This document shows positions 40,901 through 52,180 of a DNA stretch of 64,000 bases, piece by piece. Location of the stretch: positions 706,928-770,927 of the forward strand of contig NW_022985443.1 of NCBI RefSeq assembly GCF_010093595.1, given 5' to 3'. The DNA comes from Mytilinidion resinicola (Eukaryota; Ascomycota; Dothideomycetes; Mytilinidiales; Mytilinidiaceae). The position numbers were made by a program, and so were the translations under genes. The notes under the pieces are model-generated. The model had not been told where the DNA came from. It saw only the letters and a program-made list of their open reading frames with translations, and made no database searches. How positions within the stretch are numbered: the stretch's first letter is position 1; each line of letters starts with the position of its first letter.

Positions 40901-43900
40901 TTACCCAAACCGCTTCCCCCCGTCCCAGTCCAGCCCATTCGCCGCAAAACTCATCTCCAGCTCCTTCTCAAACGCGCTCGCCTCCCGCACCTGCGCGGAG
41001 GACGCCTCAACCACCCTCTCCAGATGCTTCCCCTCCCTCGTGCCCGTCCCGCCCCACTCTTCCCTGTCCCCGTCATCCCCTTCACCACCAACCAGCCACT
41101 CTCCCAACTCCAGCTCTTTCTCCGCCGTCGGCGTCCGCTCACTCCTGACCCTCTCGACAACTCTCCCCAGATCTGTTGCTGTGTCTGGCCGCTCAAACTC
41201 CTCCTCATCCACCTCCAGCTGCGTGCTCACGCCCATTTTAATATTCCAATTGCGGCCCAGATACTGCTGCAGCCGATACATCTGCCGGCCCCAGCTCTCA
41301 TCCACCAGCCTAAGCGCAGCGTTGATGTCCTGATCACTCAACAACATACTCGGCGGATGCCTCCCACCACTACCACTCCTCCGATGCGCGTGCCCGTGGT
41401 GCTGGCCATTCTGCGCTTTCGACGACGTCGACGGCATGGTCATGAACTTCGTCCCTTTCGTGAATTTGGATAAGGACGAGGAGATGGCGTTGGCGGTGGT
41501 CGACGACGCCGAGCGCCGCGGCGCCTCGACTCCCCCATCGTCGCGCATCTGCTTGACCTGGTCCTCCGTCTGCTTGAGCGCCGTCAGCCGCGACTCCTGC
41601 ATCGCGGGCAGGTACTGCAACGTCGTATTCCTATGCAGCGCATTCACCAGATCCGTAAACCCGGGGAGCCCGATGCCGTTGTTCTCGCAGTGCAGCTCCT
41701 GCAGCGTGTCGTTGGTCTTCAGCACGTCGGCGAGGGTGGATGCGCCCTGCAGGCCTAGCTTCTGGAACTGGATGTGCAGGGTTTGCAGCGTGCGGTTGCG
41801 CTCGAGGCCGCGCAGGGCTTTGTTGATGCCGACGCCGAGCTTGGTGGTTTCGAGGCGCGAGTCCTCGCCTGAAATGTCGAGGAAGAGGAGGGTGGAATTC
41901 TCGGCGAACATCATCTCGAGCGCGTGGCACGTCTCGTCGTCGGCGTCACAGGGCAGCGAGGCGCGCGAGATGTCGAGGGCGCGGATGGTGCGGTTGGTTG
42001 CGAGCGCGATGATGAGCTGGCGGAATTCGGCTTCTTCTTCGAACTCGATGAGGCGGATCGTGAGGCTGGAGGGGGCGAGGCCGCTGGCAATGGCGGTCGT
42101 GAGCTGGTCGAGGTTCTGCTCGATGTTGTTTTCGCTGACGTCGAGGTGGAGTTCACGCGCGTAGCCGGGCTTTTCGGTCATGGAGTGCATGAGGTAGGCG
42201 ACGTCTTTGCCGGTGAGGTAGCAGTGGTCGAGGCGGAGCTCGCGCAGGGCTTTGGATTGTTTGTAGTCTAGAAGATAGCTGGAAAGTAGTCAGTATCTTT
42301 ACATTGCTTGTTCGAGGGATCAGCATAAACAAGGGGGACCTACGAAGCGATGGAGTCGACCATTGCATTGTTGAGCGAAGTGCCGCTAAGTACTAGCTCT
42401 TGTAACCTCCAAACCCGAAATGTCTCATAGGATATAAGTGGCTCTGATCCTGATGTCCTTGCAACGTGTGCGAGGTTGAGCTTCGTGATGTATGCGAAAG
42501 ACCCAATCTGAGAGTCAAATATGGCAGGTGAGAGCCGGAAAGGATTCCGTGAGATGTTGATAGCCTCAAGAGTATTCTCTTGCGGTCGCAGAGAGTCAAG
42601 CAGAAGAGACAGCGTTCGATCTGTCAACCCACATCCGCTCAGCTCGAGTGCACGGAAGTGACAGGCCCTTTCCACTGCTGCCGCGACCAAATAATCGAAA
42701 TCCGTTTCGCCCAACTCGATATTGTTCAGAGCTATCCAATCAACATTAGTCGTCTGATATTTGCATAACGGGAATAGGGCTTCCACAATCCCGCATCCAA
42801 TATCCCTGTCTTTGTTTCCCGTGTCTTCGTAATTCCGAGGTTTCCTTGAAATGCAAGACGAAAAGTCCATTCTCCTTAACTTTCGGCTAGTGACTGCCAT
42901 CGCGCGAATTTCCTGGACAAGAAGACAGGATCTCTCAAGCTCTTCTACGTCCATTCGAACGAGTGTTCCACGTTTGGTCTTGATACAGACGTGCTCGGTT
43001 CCATATCTATCCTCGAGGCCGTTTAAAACATCCAGGTGGACGTCTTTGAAAGTAAGACCGCAAAAGGATTCGTTATAGCGCAGGGCTCGCATGACCGAAA
43101 GAAGTTCTAGAGCTGTATATTGGTTGTTTCGCCGATTATCTGGCGGCAACAACTCAAAGCGGGGAGAGTCTTCATCGGGATATGTTATTTGGTATCGAAT
43201 GTTCTCCGGGTTGGCGTCGTAGGCAATACAATATCCAATAAGCGTACGATCAAGGGACTCGCTATCTATCGGGTGTGGACTGCTGTTTCGTAGAATATCA
43301 CGTTTGACGTCATCAGGAACGTCAAAAGTGTACGGACGTGATTCCCACTCTGGTCGCATGTTCTCTTCAACATACCGTAATCGTACCGCGATATCATGTG
43401 AAGCGAGCGATGCTAGGTAGAGTACCTTTGGCCTCTCTAGAGGTTTCCTGCTCAACAGTTAGTAATAGTCGTACGAATGGGGCTGTAGACTTACCGAAAG
43501 GTTAGCTCAAAACTATCATCCTTCTCGCTGACTTTGAGCTCGGTGATTGTGAGGATACCATAAGATGACTGGGCATTCTGAGAGGCCAGGGAGGTACCAG
43601 AAGGTCGTTGAGGTCTGAACAGTGGAATCAGATGTACCTTGTGAACACCGATAGCAAGGAAACACACAGTACTAATGGCCTTAGAAAGGTCGTCAGAAGA
43701 GGACCGCGACCCGGTCTTTCCAAGTGGTCGCTGGACCACCTTGTAGATGGCATAATTGGGCGGTACATAGTCAAACTCCCTTTCCACGACGCGAGCACAA
43801 AGTTCCGAGTTCATATCAGACAGGGGGTTTAGATCTGCCAGTCGGACACGATTGGCTGCCTCTCGAATCGCGGCTAGCCATAGCTTCATATCTTCAGGAT

Positions 43901-44729
43901 CTCCAAATTGAAGTGTCATAGAGGACGCATGATTAGTCTCATCGTCGAGATAAGTAATCTCGATTGCAAAATGGGGACGTCCGTCATCGAGATCGTAGAC
44001 AGCAACAATCTGACGTAGAGGCGTGCCCATTTCACGGTCACCAGAAGCTTCCGAAGGTACCGACTTGAACTCATGAGACCCGGCAGACGGGCTCTGACTG
44101 TGACGAACGTTCACGTTTGAAAGTCCTCGTGATAGGGGGGAAGGGACGCTAATGAAGTGAGCTTTGGGAAGTTTTGAGGGAAAACGCGGGATTACTTGCG
44201 CGCTGAAAGTTTCAGAAGCTTTGTGGTGGCTTTTGAAGCGGACTAGGTGCGTTTCTGTCAAGACCAAATACTCTTTCTTCTTCCTGAACATGGAACTGCT
44301 TGTCTGAACTTCCCCATGGTGCAAAACATGGCGGTTGCGGAACGTGTCGTCTAACGGACTCATATTTACGGATGGTGTTTTGATTGAAGTAGGCGTCCGG
44401 GCTTCTTCATAGTCGTCAAGAGATCTTAGAGACCGAAGGGAGCCAAATCTGGACGTTCGGCTGCTGCCCCGGCTGCCCCCATAAGGTGGCCTGACAGGTG
44501 AGCCTGGGCTCGTTGCTCCATCTCCGAAAGGATCGTCTTCTCCAATGTGGATAGATGTCTGGAGGTTGGTTAGTAGCGAGTTTGTCCTGCGCTTCCTTAG
44601 CAGGTTTGCAGGCTCGTCCTTGTCTCTTTCGGCTTTATCGTGGATTGGCGTGAAGGAACTGAGGGGAGTGCGAGCAAAGATACTGCGGCGCTTGCGGCCA
44701 TCCTTTCCCTCTTTCCCGGGGTGAGACAT
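40901..44729 (-). CDS. PH-like and leucine-rich-repeat protein, with apparent 2-nt frameshift
   Basis: Exons 44729-43495, 43447-42344 and 42276-40901 together encode about 1,238 aa. The N-terminus is Ser/Arg-rich. About residues 140-290 (KEYLVLTETHLVRFKSH to MKLWLAAIREAANRVR) look like a split pleckstrin-homology domain. From about residue 520 there are ribonuclease-inhibitor-type leucine-rich repeats (ALELSGCGLTDRTLSLLL, ELVLSGTSLNN, LQELHCENNGIGLPGFTDLV), and the C-terminus is Ser/Glu-rich. This order fits fungal CARMIL-like PH/LRR proteins. Exon 3 opens with YLLDYKQSKALR in one frame, while the continuing LRR (ELRLDHCYLTGKDVAYLM) is 2 nt out of phase at about 42246. No splice choice repairs it. 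Family known, function inferred (membrane or cytoskeleton adaptor). Confidence 0.8.
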
Positions 44730-45721
44730 GGTGGAGGCCACGCCTTAAGCTCGCCCGAGCTTCGACAATTGATATTTTTGCGCAGGATAGAAAATGAATA
44801 GTTCGAATTCGCTTCTGCAATATCCAACACGTTGCGGAGAAGCCAATGCCCGCCTCTTCTTCCAAATATCCGCGGTAAGGGTCCAAGTCCTAGGGAGGGT
44901 GATGTCGAATTGGTATGCCAATCAGGCGGCGGTTTCAGGGTCGTGCAATGGTGGGGTATACGGCGGAAGGAGATATCGATCGGCGCGATTGGAAGCGCGG
45001 GACACGCAGAAGAGCAAGCCAAGGAAGGCCGGCGGGCACGGGAGCATCAACGGAAGGTGCAGTGCCTGTCGCGTCCATAGTCAGTATTTGAGGCAGCATG
45101 GACGGCGGGGAGGGCGGTGGCGTGAATGGCGAGTTGGGGTGAGGTCGAAAAGGTACATACCTCTGGACAGCTGCCCGGCCTGTTTTCATGCTTGCATCAT
45201 CAGCAGCTCGCCGGCAGAGAGCGGTGATGGATGCGCCCAATCAGCGGCGGGGCGGCGTCGCGGGGGCAGGCCAAGATGCAGGTCGACGATGGGTTCGGTG
45301 TTTATGCGATGGCGATGCGCGCTGCTCGACGGAAGCGGTGAGCGGGATCAGATGCGAGAATGCTGGAGTGCAATAGAACACGGGCAGCTTCCAGGGCAGC
45401 CACAGCCGCAGCGATGCCTCTCTTGTTATGGCCGACACGCGTCGACTGCCGGGCCACAGCGGCGTCTTTGCATCCCAGCTTCGCGATCTGCCCTGCAGCC
45501 AATCACGGCCTCGGCTTCCATCTGATGACGGGTTTCGCGCTTCGGCTGCCGGGGCTCTGCACGTGACATCCGGTCTCAGCCATGCAGGAGACGGCGGCAT
45601 CGCACGGCCCGACCCTTTCGCCGACGATGCCTGCCCAAAGTTTTCTCGACCTCAGGAGTGCGACTGCGCGCATCCACCCCCTCGACCCGAGACGCCTGTG
45701 CCGTCTCAATTGCCGGCTGGA
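44730..45721. promoter_or_regulatory. Divergent promoter of the LRR gene and PET127
   Basis: About 1 kb between divergent starts. It is GC-rich with overlapping shadow frames on both strands, none with splice or domain support. Confidence 0.45.
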
Positions 45722-48720
45722 ATGCTCGGCCGCACCCTCGCACGCGTTTCCCGCTCCGCCAATCCCTACGTCTGCCTCTCCTGCGAGACCAAGCAGCTCT
45801 CCACACGCCACCAGACCCTCTTATACACCACCACCTCCCATGCCACCAACGACCATGATGACCTGCCCATCGCCATCGCCGGCACTAGCCAGAGCCAGCC
45901 CTTCTCCAGCAGCGCGTCGCACAATGCCAATTCGGATAAGAAGGGAGGGAGGCGGTCTCGCAAAGACAAGGACGTATGGAGCTCCACGCTTGATCCCTTG
46001 AAGCGGGCCGACGACGCCAACGCCGGGCCGACGACCATTCGGAGGATAAACGGTAAGAAGGCCGAACTGAAGACGGATGTAAAGGCAGAAGAGCGGATGC
46101 CTAAAGAAAAGAAGAGTTCAAAGACAGAGGGGAAGAAGGCCAGAGGGAAGAAAAGTTCAGAGGCAGAGGCCAAAGAGGCCACAGAGAAGGCAAAAGCGCT
46201 GTCTTCAATGGACAATGCCTTACGGGAGCAAGAACAGCGCCTTGCTTCGGATAGTAGGAGCAATGACACGGGGCACGCCACAACCACTCTGGTGAGGAAG
46301 ACGAACCGTCGAACGCCCGTGCTATCTCCATCGATGATCCGTCGTACGAGGGCGTCATCTCCATCGATGCGAAGGAGGAAAAACGCAAGAACAGCCGCTG
46401 CATCTGAGGCCCCCCGCGCGGCAGTGGGCGAACCCAGTATGGCAGTGGGCGAACCTAGAATATACAGAAAGAGAAACGCCCGAGAACACAGCATAATCAG
46501 AAAGATAAATGCAACAGCAAATTTTGACCCAGCGCCAACACAGGAACCATCAAAACCGACTGGAACAGTCAAGGATCTTGTGAAAGACAGTCTCATACAA
46601 ATACGAGCGAAGGACGCGCTCGCTTATAAGAGAAGGGATGAGTCGATAGCGAACGTAGGCGGGTTCAGCTCTCTTGAAGAGGCGCTGAAGGGCACGGCAT
46701 ATCGTCGTGGACCAGTGGACATCAAACGACTCTCACCAGACGACTTGCATTTTAATCCTGTAGACGTTGAAGTTCCTCCCGTACCTACTCTGGCCCATGG
46801 ACTCGACAGGGTCCTATTTAACCCGGGAGTCTACCACCTCCAAGATCCACGATCTCGCGTCTACAACTTCGACCCATACCTTGAAAAGATTATGCCAGCC
46901 GCAGAATTTGACTTTGATTCTTTGGAAAAGTATATGACGTCCTCTAAAGACCAAGGACTCATCAATATGGCGAAAAGTCTAGGTGCCAAATTCACGGGCT
47001 CGACTTCTAGCATGTCTGGGATCCTGACCCACTTCCACTATCTGCTTTCGCAATGGCGCACACTGAACCTCAACATGCTCTCAAAGGAATTCCCTGACAT
47101 TACAAACAAGTTCAGCAAAATCCAACGCGCTCCTAGTGCAATATTCTTACGTTGGAGAGATGGCACGTATGCCATTGATGCCGACAAGGAGTTCGATACT
47201 CCGAATATAATGAGCTGGCTAGGCCAGTCCATGGAAAAACTCTTGACCAATTCGCCCGACATGTTTGAGCGCTACAGGAGGAGCAATCCAGAGGACACGC
47301 CTACTGACGAAGACGGCAAATGCTTCCATTACACGCAACAGGGCAATGTCCTTATGCGATCGCAACTTGATGCCAAGGATCCGCGATTGCCTGGTACTGG
47401 TATCTTCGACCTGAAGACTAGGGCGGTTGTCTCCGTGCGCATGGAAGCCAGTGAGTTCGAGCAGCGCTCAGGCTACCAGATTCGCAATCTTCGCGGAGAG
47501 TGGGAGTCTTTCGAGCGCGAGTACTTCGACATGGTCAGGGCGACCATGTTGAAGTATTCCTTGCAGGTTCGCATGGGTAGAATGGACGGTATCTTCATTG
47601 CTTTCCACAATGTGGAGCGTATTTTTGGATTTCAATACGTTAGCAAGGCGGAAATGGACCTTGCTCTTCATGGCCAGGAGGATCCATGTCTCGGAGACCA
47701 GGAGTTCAAGCTTAGTGTCGAGCTCTTGAGTGAGGTTCTTGACAAGGCAGCGAAAAAGTTCCCCGAGCAGGTACGTCCAGCATTCAGTTACATGTGGACT
47801 CATTCTAATCATCACAGTCTATTCGCTTGCACTTTGAGACACGCGATGTCGAGGTTCCATTCATGTACGTTTTCGCCGAACCTGTGTCGGAAGAGCAGGT
47901 TGAGGCCATCCAGACCAAAAATTCGGAGCTTATGAAGGAGTTTGAACGGTCCGTTGTAGGGTTAGTGGGAGAGGAAGAAGAAATGCAAAAGGAATGGGGT
48001 GAGATCAATACCCGCATCGAGGCAGAGCTCGAGCAAGATCAGGAAGGTAAAGCCGATGCCGAGGAGGAAGGAACCCCTGCTGCACAAGAAGTGGAAGATG
48101 TCGAGGCTGAAGAAGATTCCATCACAGACGGCGTGGCGGAAGCGGAAATAGAGTCAGCCAATTTGTTGACCGACGCCAAGTCCATCGTTGGGTCTCTCGA
48201 GTCGTCGCTGCCAGAGCCTGCCGAAGACAATGTTCTCGGCCTCACTCTCACCGTTCGCAACAAGCTGAATGGCAAATATATCAGTCGTCCGACGAACTTG
48301 ACCCTCGCTGAGGACTGGACCATCGAGTATAGTCTCGGCGAGATCCCCATTGCACACGGACGCGCAGGTCGACTGCTGGAGCAACTCAAAGGCCGTCGCC
48401 AGAAAGCGTTGGTTCGGGAGGCAGTCGAGGAGAACGCGAACGATTATTACAGCAAGATCCTGCAAGAGTACAGCAGCAAGGGCCGGGCGTGGCGCGAAGA
48501 GATGGATGCTGACGATGCTGAGAAGGAGAGGCTGGTGTATACACCGCTTGGTATGGACAGGGAGAAGGTCGTCGCTCAGATGGGGCCATGGCTTCGGCAT
48601 GATGTGGGCAAGCCGGATTCCGCCGTTCCGAAGGAGTCAGATGTCAAGGTTGACAATGCGGATGAGTATATGGAGTGGCTCTATAGTAATATGGGGAATG
48701 TTAAGGGTGGAGAGGCATAG
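45722..48720 (+). CDS. PET127: Mitochondrial Pet127-family protein
   Basis: Two exons (45722-47770, 47818-48720) give 983 aa. The start MLGRTLARVSRSANPYVCLS gives an Arg/Ser-rich mitochondrial targeting peptide; the open frame extends upstream, but that part lies in the promoter. After a long basic, Lys/Arg-rich disordered segment, the Pet127 domain is clear from about residue 355: PTLAHGLDRVLFNPGVYHLQ, RSRVYNFDPYLEKIMP, SSMSGILTHFHYLLSQWR, GTGIFDLKTRAVVSVRME and GRMDGIFIAFHNVERIFGFQ. In yeast Pet127 acts in mitochondrial RNA 5'-end processing and stability and is related to PD-(D/E)XK nucleases. The 47-nt intron is standard. The acidic insert after FAEPVSEEQ is typical of fungal members. Confidence 0.92.
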
Positions 48721-49092
48721 GTCTTGGTATGACTAGGCATAGGGTTGTTCTGTATAACATCAAAAGGCGGTGCATTGGGATGGCCTGTACACTACACGTT
48801 CGGCGTTGTCTACAGGAATTTGTGTTCGATTAGGGAGTGTTTTCGGCATGTAAATGTATTTGTAGACTACCTAAGGAATTGAAGGACTGATATCATATCA
48901 CATATGCTATACGATCTCCTTATGACGTCTATCCGTCTGAACTGAACTTGAGCTCGGACCTGCTGGAAGAAATATCCGCCGTCTTCCGACCGTGCCGCTC
49001 ACGGAGAAGCCACTTCTCACTTCGTCTCTTGTGCCTCCAGGCTGCTTTGCAGTCCCCCACCACTCTCTCCACTACTCTCTCCACCAGCAACC
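48721..49092. other. PET127 3' flank and derlin promoter
   Basis: The first half is AT-rich 3' flank. Pyrimidine-rich TCTCTCCACTACTCTCTCC at 49063-49081 lies just before the derlin ATG. No gene is seen. Confidence 0.4.
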
Positions 49093-50404
49093 ATGGACGT
49101 CTTCTGGACCCTCCCGCCCGTTTCGAGGTCAGTACACCGCTCCAGCCTGCCTCTCAAACGTTCTCACATCTTGGCAAATAACAATTTCTGATGCTGATCC
49201 TAGAACCATCACAGCAGCCACCGTCGCCGTCTCCGCGCTGGTCTATGGCGGCGTGCTGTCCGTATACCCGCTCCTCTTCGCTTCGGAGTATATGTGGCGC
49301 CTGCCGCCTCAGATATGGCGTGTAGTCACCGCTTTCCTCGTTACGAAACCGAAGCTATCAATCATACTTGACCCATACTTCTGTACGAGCATACTGGATG
49401 TGATGCTTGCAGAGACACGTAACTAACTGGGACAGTGTATACATATGCAAGTTCCCTCGAGACTGAATCTCCACGCTTCACTGCACCTGGAGATTTTTTC
49501 ACCTACCTCGTCTTCGTAGGCCTCCTCATCGTGGTATGTAGCGCTGCAATCGACTTTTCTTTCTTGGCCCCCAATTTCAGAAGCTTCCCAAAACAAAGCA
49601 GCGGTGTATATGCTACACCCAACCAAACCTCTAAACTGCCCGCCCAGCGCATGCTCACTGGCTGCCGCGGTTCCTGAACAGAGGGAGAGTACCCCCGCGC
49701 TTCGCACACCCCATCATTCGCAATCATAAAACAAACCGGGGTTGTGTGCGGCGTGGGCATGGTGGGAAATGCCATTTGAGAAAGCCCCGCGGACCCCGAG
49801 TTCCGACGGTGGTGGTGATGGCTCCCTACAAATTATCCTACCCAGTCCCTTCTCATTACATACGTTGTCATGTTCAATACCACAGCACGTCTGCTTCTAC
49901 GTATGATGGACGATATGCTTATACAAACGGGAACAGGCATCCAGCGGTCTCGCCCTCCAAGGCTACTTCTTCCTCCAACCTCTCACGCTCGCCCTCGCCT
50001 ACACATACTCCCAGGATAACCCACACCGCAAGGTCTCCTTCTTCATCCTGACCTTCGACGCTATGTATCTGCCCTACAGCATGCTCTTCTTGACGTTCGT
50101 GCTCGAGGGGCCGGGAGCAGCAATGCATCAATCTATGGGTCTGTTCGCAGCCCATGCCTTCGATTTCCTGACCAGGATCTGGCCGACCTTTGGCGGTGGG
50201 AAGAATTACATACAGACGCCGATGTTCGTGAAGCGGGCGTTTGGTGCGGATAATCCGGCGCCCAGGCAGAGGGGGTACGGCACCGCGATCCCGCCGAGAG
50301 ATGCCACAGCCGCACCAGGTGCGCAACGGGCTACAGGGAGAGGGTTTGGGTTTGGGGGTCAGTGGAATGGTAGGGGTCCTGGACGGAGACTGGGTGGGGA
50401 GTAA
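49093..50404 (+). CDS. Derlin (Der1-like ERAD membrane protein)
   Basis: Four exons (49093-49127, 49204-49382, 49436-49533, 49937-50404) give 259 aa. Derlins are inactive rhomboid-type proteins of the ER membrane that help retrotranslocate misfolded proteins to the Cdc48 machinery. Visible blocks: MDVFWTLPPVSRTITAATVA, PQIWRVVTAFLVTKPKLSII, a membrane stretch FFTYLVFVGLLIV, the tail of which reads LALAYTYSQDN, and the conserved HAFDFLTRIWPTFGGGKNYI. The C-terminus is Gly/Arg-rich. The third intron would be 403 nt, eight times the usual size, and its boundaries (GTATGT / ACAG) are chosen by frame and membrane topology, so a small missed exon there is possible. Confidence 0.88.
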
Positions 50405-51016
50405 GCTCTCTATCCAGTCTTTTCGAGGTAATTCTCGAAGACAGGAATTCTGATTGGGCGTCTGGATGACATAGGGTGGTATAGGATAGCGAGGGGAATT
50501 ACGGACGACCTGAACGGCTTGTAAAATACGGTACCCGGAATCACTTTCAAAAGTCGAACTCATCATTATTCTATTCGTGTCGCTCTCGTGCTTCATCTTC
50601 ATTTAGAATTCTCTCCAACAGCAGAGCCAACACTGCTTCCAAGCCATATCCTGAATCCCAAACGACCCTTTCTTCACTTGGTCTCTAATATCCTGTTGTC
50701 TTCACCAGCTCTCCCATTCTCTAATCTGCTTGCCTCAAACTTCACAATCCTCGACAACGCGGCCAGCACATGCTCCACGGCCAACCCAGCATACCCACGC
50801 ATCGAACAACTCAGTCCCTTCCTACGTACTGCTATTTCATAATCTATTTATCTCCCCACTTCTCCCTCTTTTCCTTAGAACCCCTTTCTCTACTCCGCTG
50901 CTTCACGAATGCGCATTACCCAGCCACAGTAACTTATACGCCCCCCGCCCCCTAAGAATCGACCATCGATAAAACACAACCCACCGAACCCCCAACCCAA
51001 CCCAACCCAACCCCCC
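50405..51016. other. Derlin 3' flank and promoter of the Cys-rich gene
   Basis: AT- and CT-rich sequence ends in a C-rich tract with (CCCAA) units at 50990-51015 directly before the next ATG. No gene is supported. Confidence 0.45.
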
Positions 51017-51906
51017 ATGTCCCCCAACCCCCTCCCCACAGCCGCCGAAAACCGCCCCAAATGGTGGTGCTGCGCCTGCCAAACGCACGTCTTCAGCCGC
51101 CAACGCTCATGCTGGCGGCTCGAGTGCCAGCACGCGCGGTGCGAGCGCTGCCACGCGTACCGCTACCCGCGGTACGCGTACAACGCGCCCCTTCCCAATG
51201 TCGTGGAAGGGGCTGTACTTGGGGCTCTGCGCCAGCGACAACACCCACTTTACCACGCATCAGGATAGACGCGCCATCCTACAACCTCCAGAAGCTCCGC
51301 CAGGAGCGACGCGAACGAGATGAAGGGGACGACGGCGCTAGCGACACGGGTGAGGGCGCGGGGGGGAGCGATGCGGATGGATTGGGCTCTTGCATTCGTG
51401 CGGGGCGGCAACCGCAAGCTTCCGCGCTCCTCTGCACGCACGCGCGCGGCGCGTGTCTGCATTTTCGGTGTCTGCAATGCAGAGCGCGGGCTTCTGACTA
51501 CGAGCCCGCATCTCCTTGTGAACCTCGATTTGACGACGCTGCACCACCGCCGCCGCCGCCAATCCCGCCCCGCCACCCAGAGCGGGCGTCAGGAAGACCC
51601 GAACCCGCCGGCGCCATGGTTCTGGAAAGGGCGGAGACTATCCCAATCATGAGTGTCGACGATACGAAGAGGGCGGGGATGGCGTCGATGATGATTATCG
51701 TGCAAGACGTCGACGCCGAGAGGGCGATGGCGTCGGCGGAGACGCTGCTCAACGCCCCGAGTAGCATTGCTGAGACGTTGCGGAATGAGCCGGGTAGGAT
51801 ACCGGAGACCCTTACAGCTCCGATAGCAAGAGTTCGGGTGCAGCAACATCGTCCACCGATGCTGCATATGCACCGGCCACTGCTGATTCCGCGTAGGTTT
51901 CGTTGA
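51017..51906 (+). CDS. Cys-rich, putative zinc-binding protein
   Basis: Two exons (51017-51171, 51264-51906) give 265 aa. A donor a few bases later is equally possible. Residues 15-50 (PKWWCCACQTHVFSRQRS, then CWRLECQHARCERCHAYRYP) have the W-x-C-x-x-C ... C-x-H-x-x-C-x-x-C arrangement of small fungal zinc ribbons found next to disordered regions. A second Cys/His cluster, LLCTHARGACLHFRCLQCRA, appears in exon 2. The rest is low complexity, with an Arg/Asp-rich stretch, a Pro run and an Ala/Glu-rich repeat (SIAETLRNEPGRIPETL). The family is not recognised. The high GC content leaves open frames on both strands, so the model is tentative. Confidence 0.5.
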
Positions 51907-52180
51907 AGGGCGGGAGTGCGGTTGTGAGGGGAGGTGGCGGTGGAAGAGCTTTGGGAGTAATAAGTAGTAGTAGTGGTAGTGGTAGTGGTTATTGCGTGAG
52001 ATGCGCTGGTTAGGAGGGAAGGGAACGATAGAGGAAGTGTTGGGCAGTGGTTAGCAGTCCATCATCAAGAACCTAAGCAAGTAAAAGACTAGCTTTGACC
52101 TCTGAAATCTTTCGTGATATTTTGAGACTGGGATATATAAAGCATGCTCTCTACCGGTACGCAAAACTGTCTGGATTCCT
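51907..52180. other. Intergenic region with a short microsatellite
   Basis: (GTAGTG)-type repeats occupy 51960-51990. The interval separates the convergent Cys-rich and RPA49 genes, and nothing else is seen. Confidence 0.5.

Noticed and set aside
40571..41473. Plus-strand open frame of 300 codons
   Set aside because: It overlaps the antisense strand of the LRR gene and C-rich intergenic DNA. The Pro/Arg-rich composition is typical of a shadow frame.
44794..45525. Plus-strand open frame of 243 codons
   Set aside because: Gly/Arg-rich GC-driven frame in the divergent promoter, with no domain.
45428..45721. Upstream extension of PET127
   Set aside because: The extension lies in GC-rich promoter DNA and would mask the clear mitochondrial presequence beginning MLGRTLARVS.
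50990..51016. CCCAA units as possible telomere-like repeat
   Set aside because: Too short, not the fungal TTAGGG type, and located in an internal promoter.
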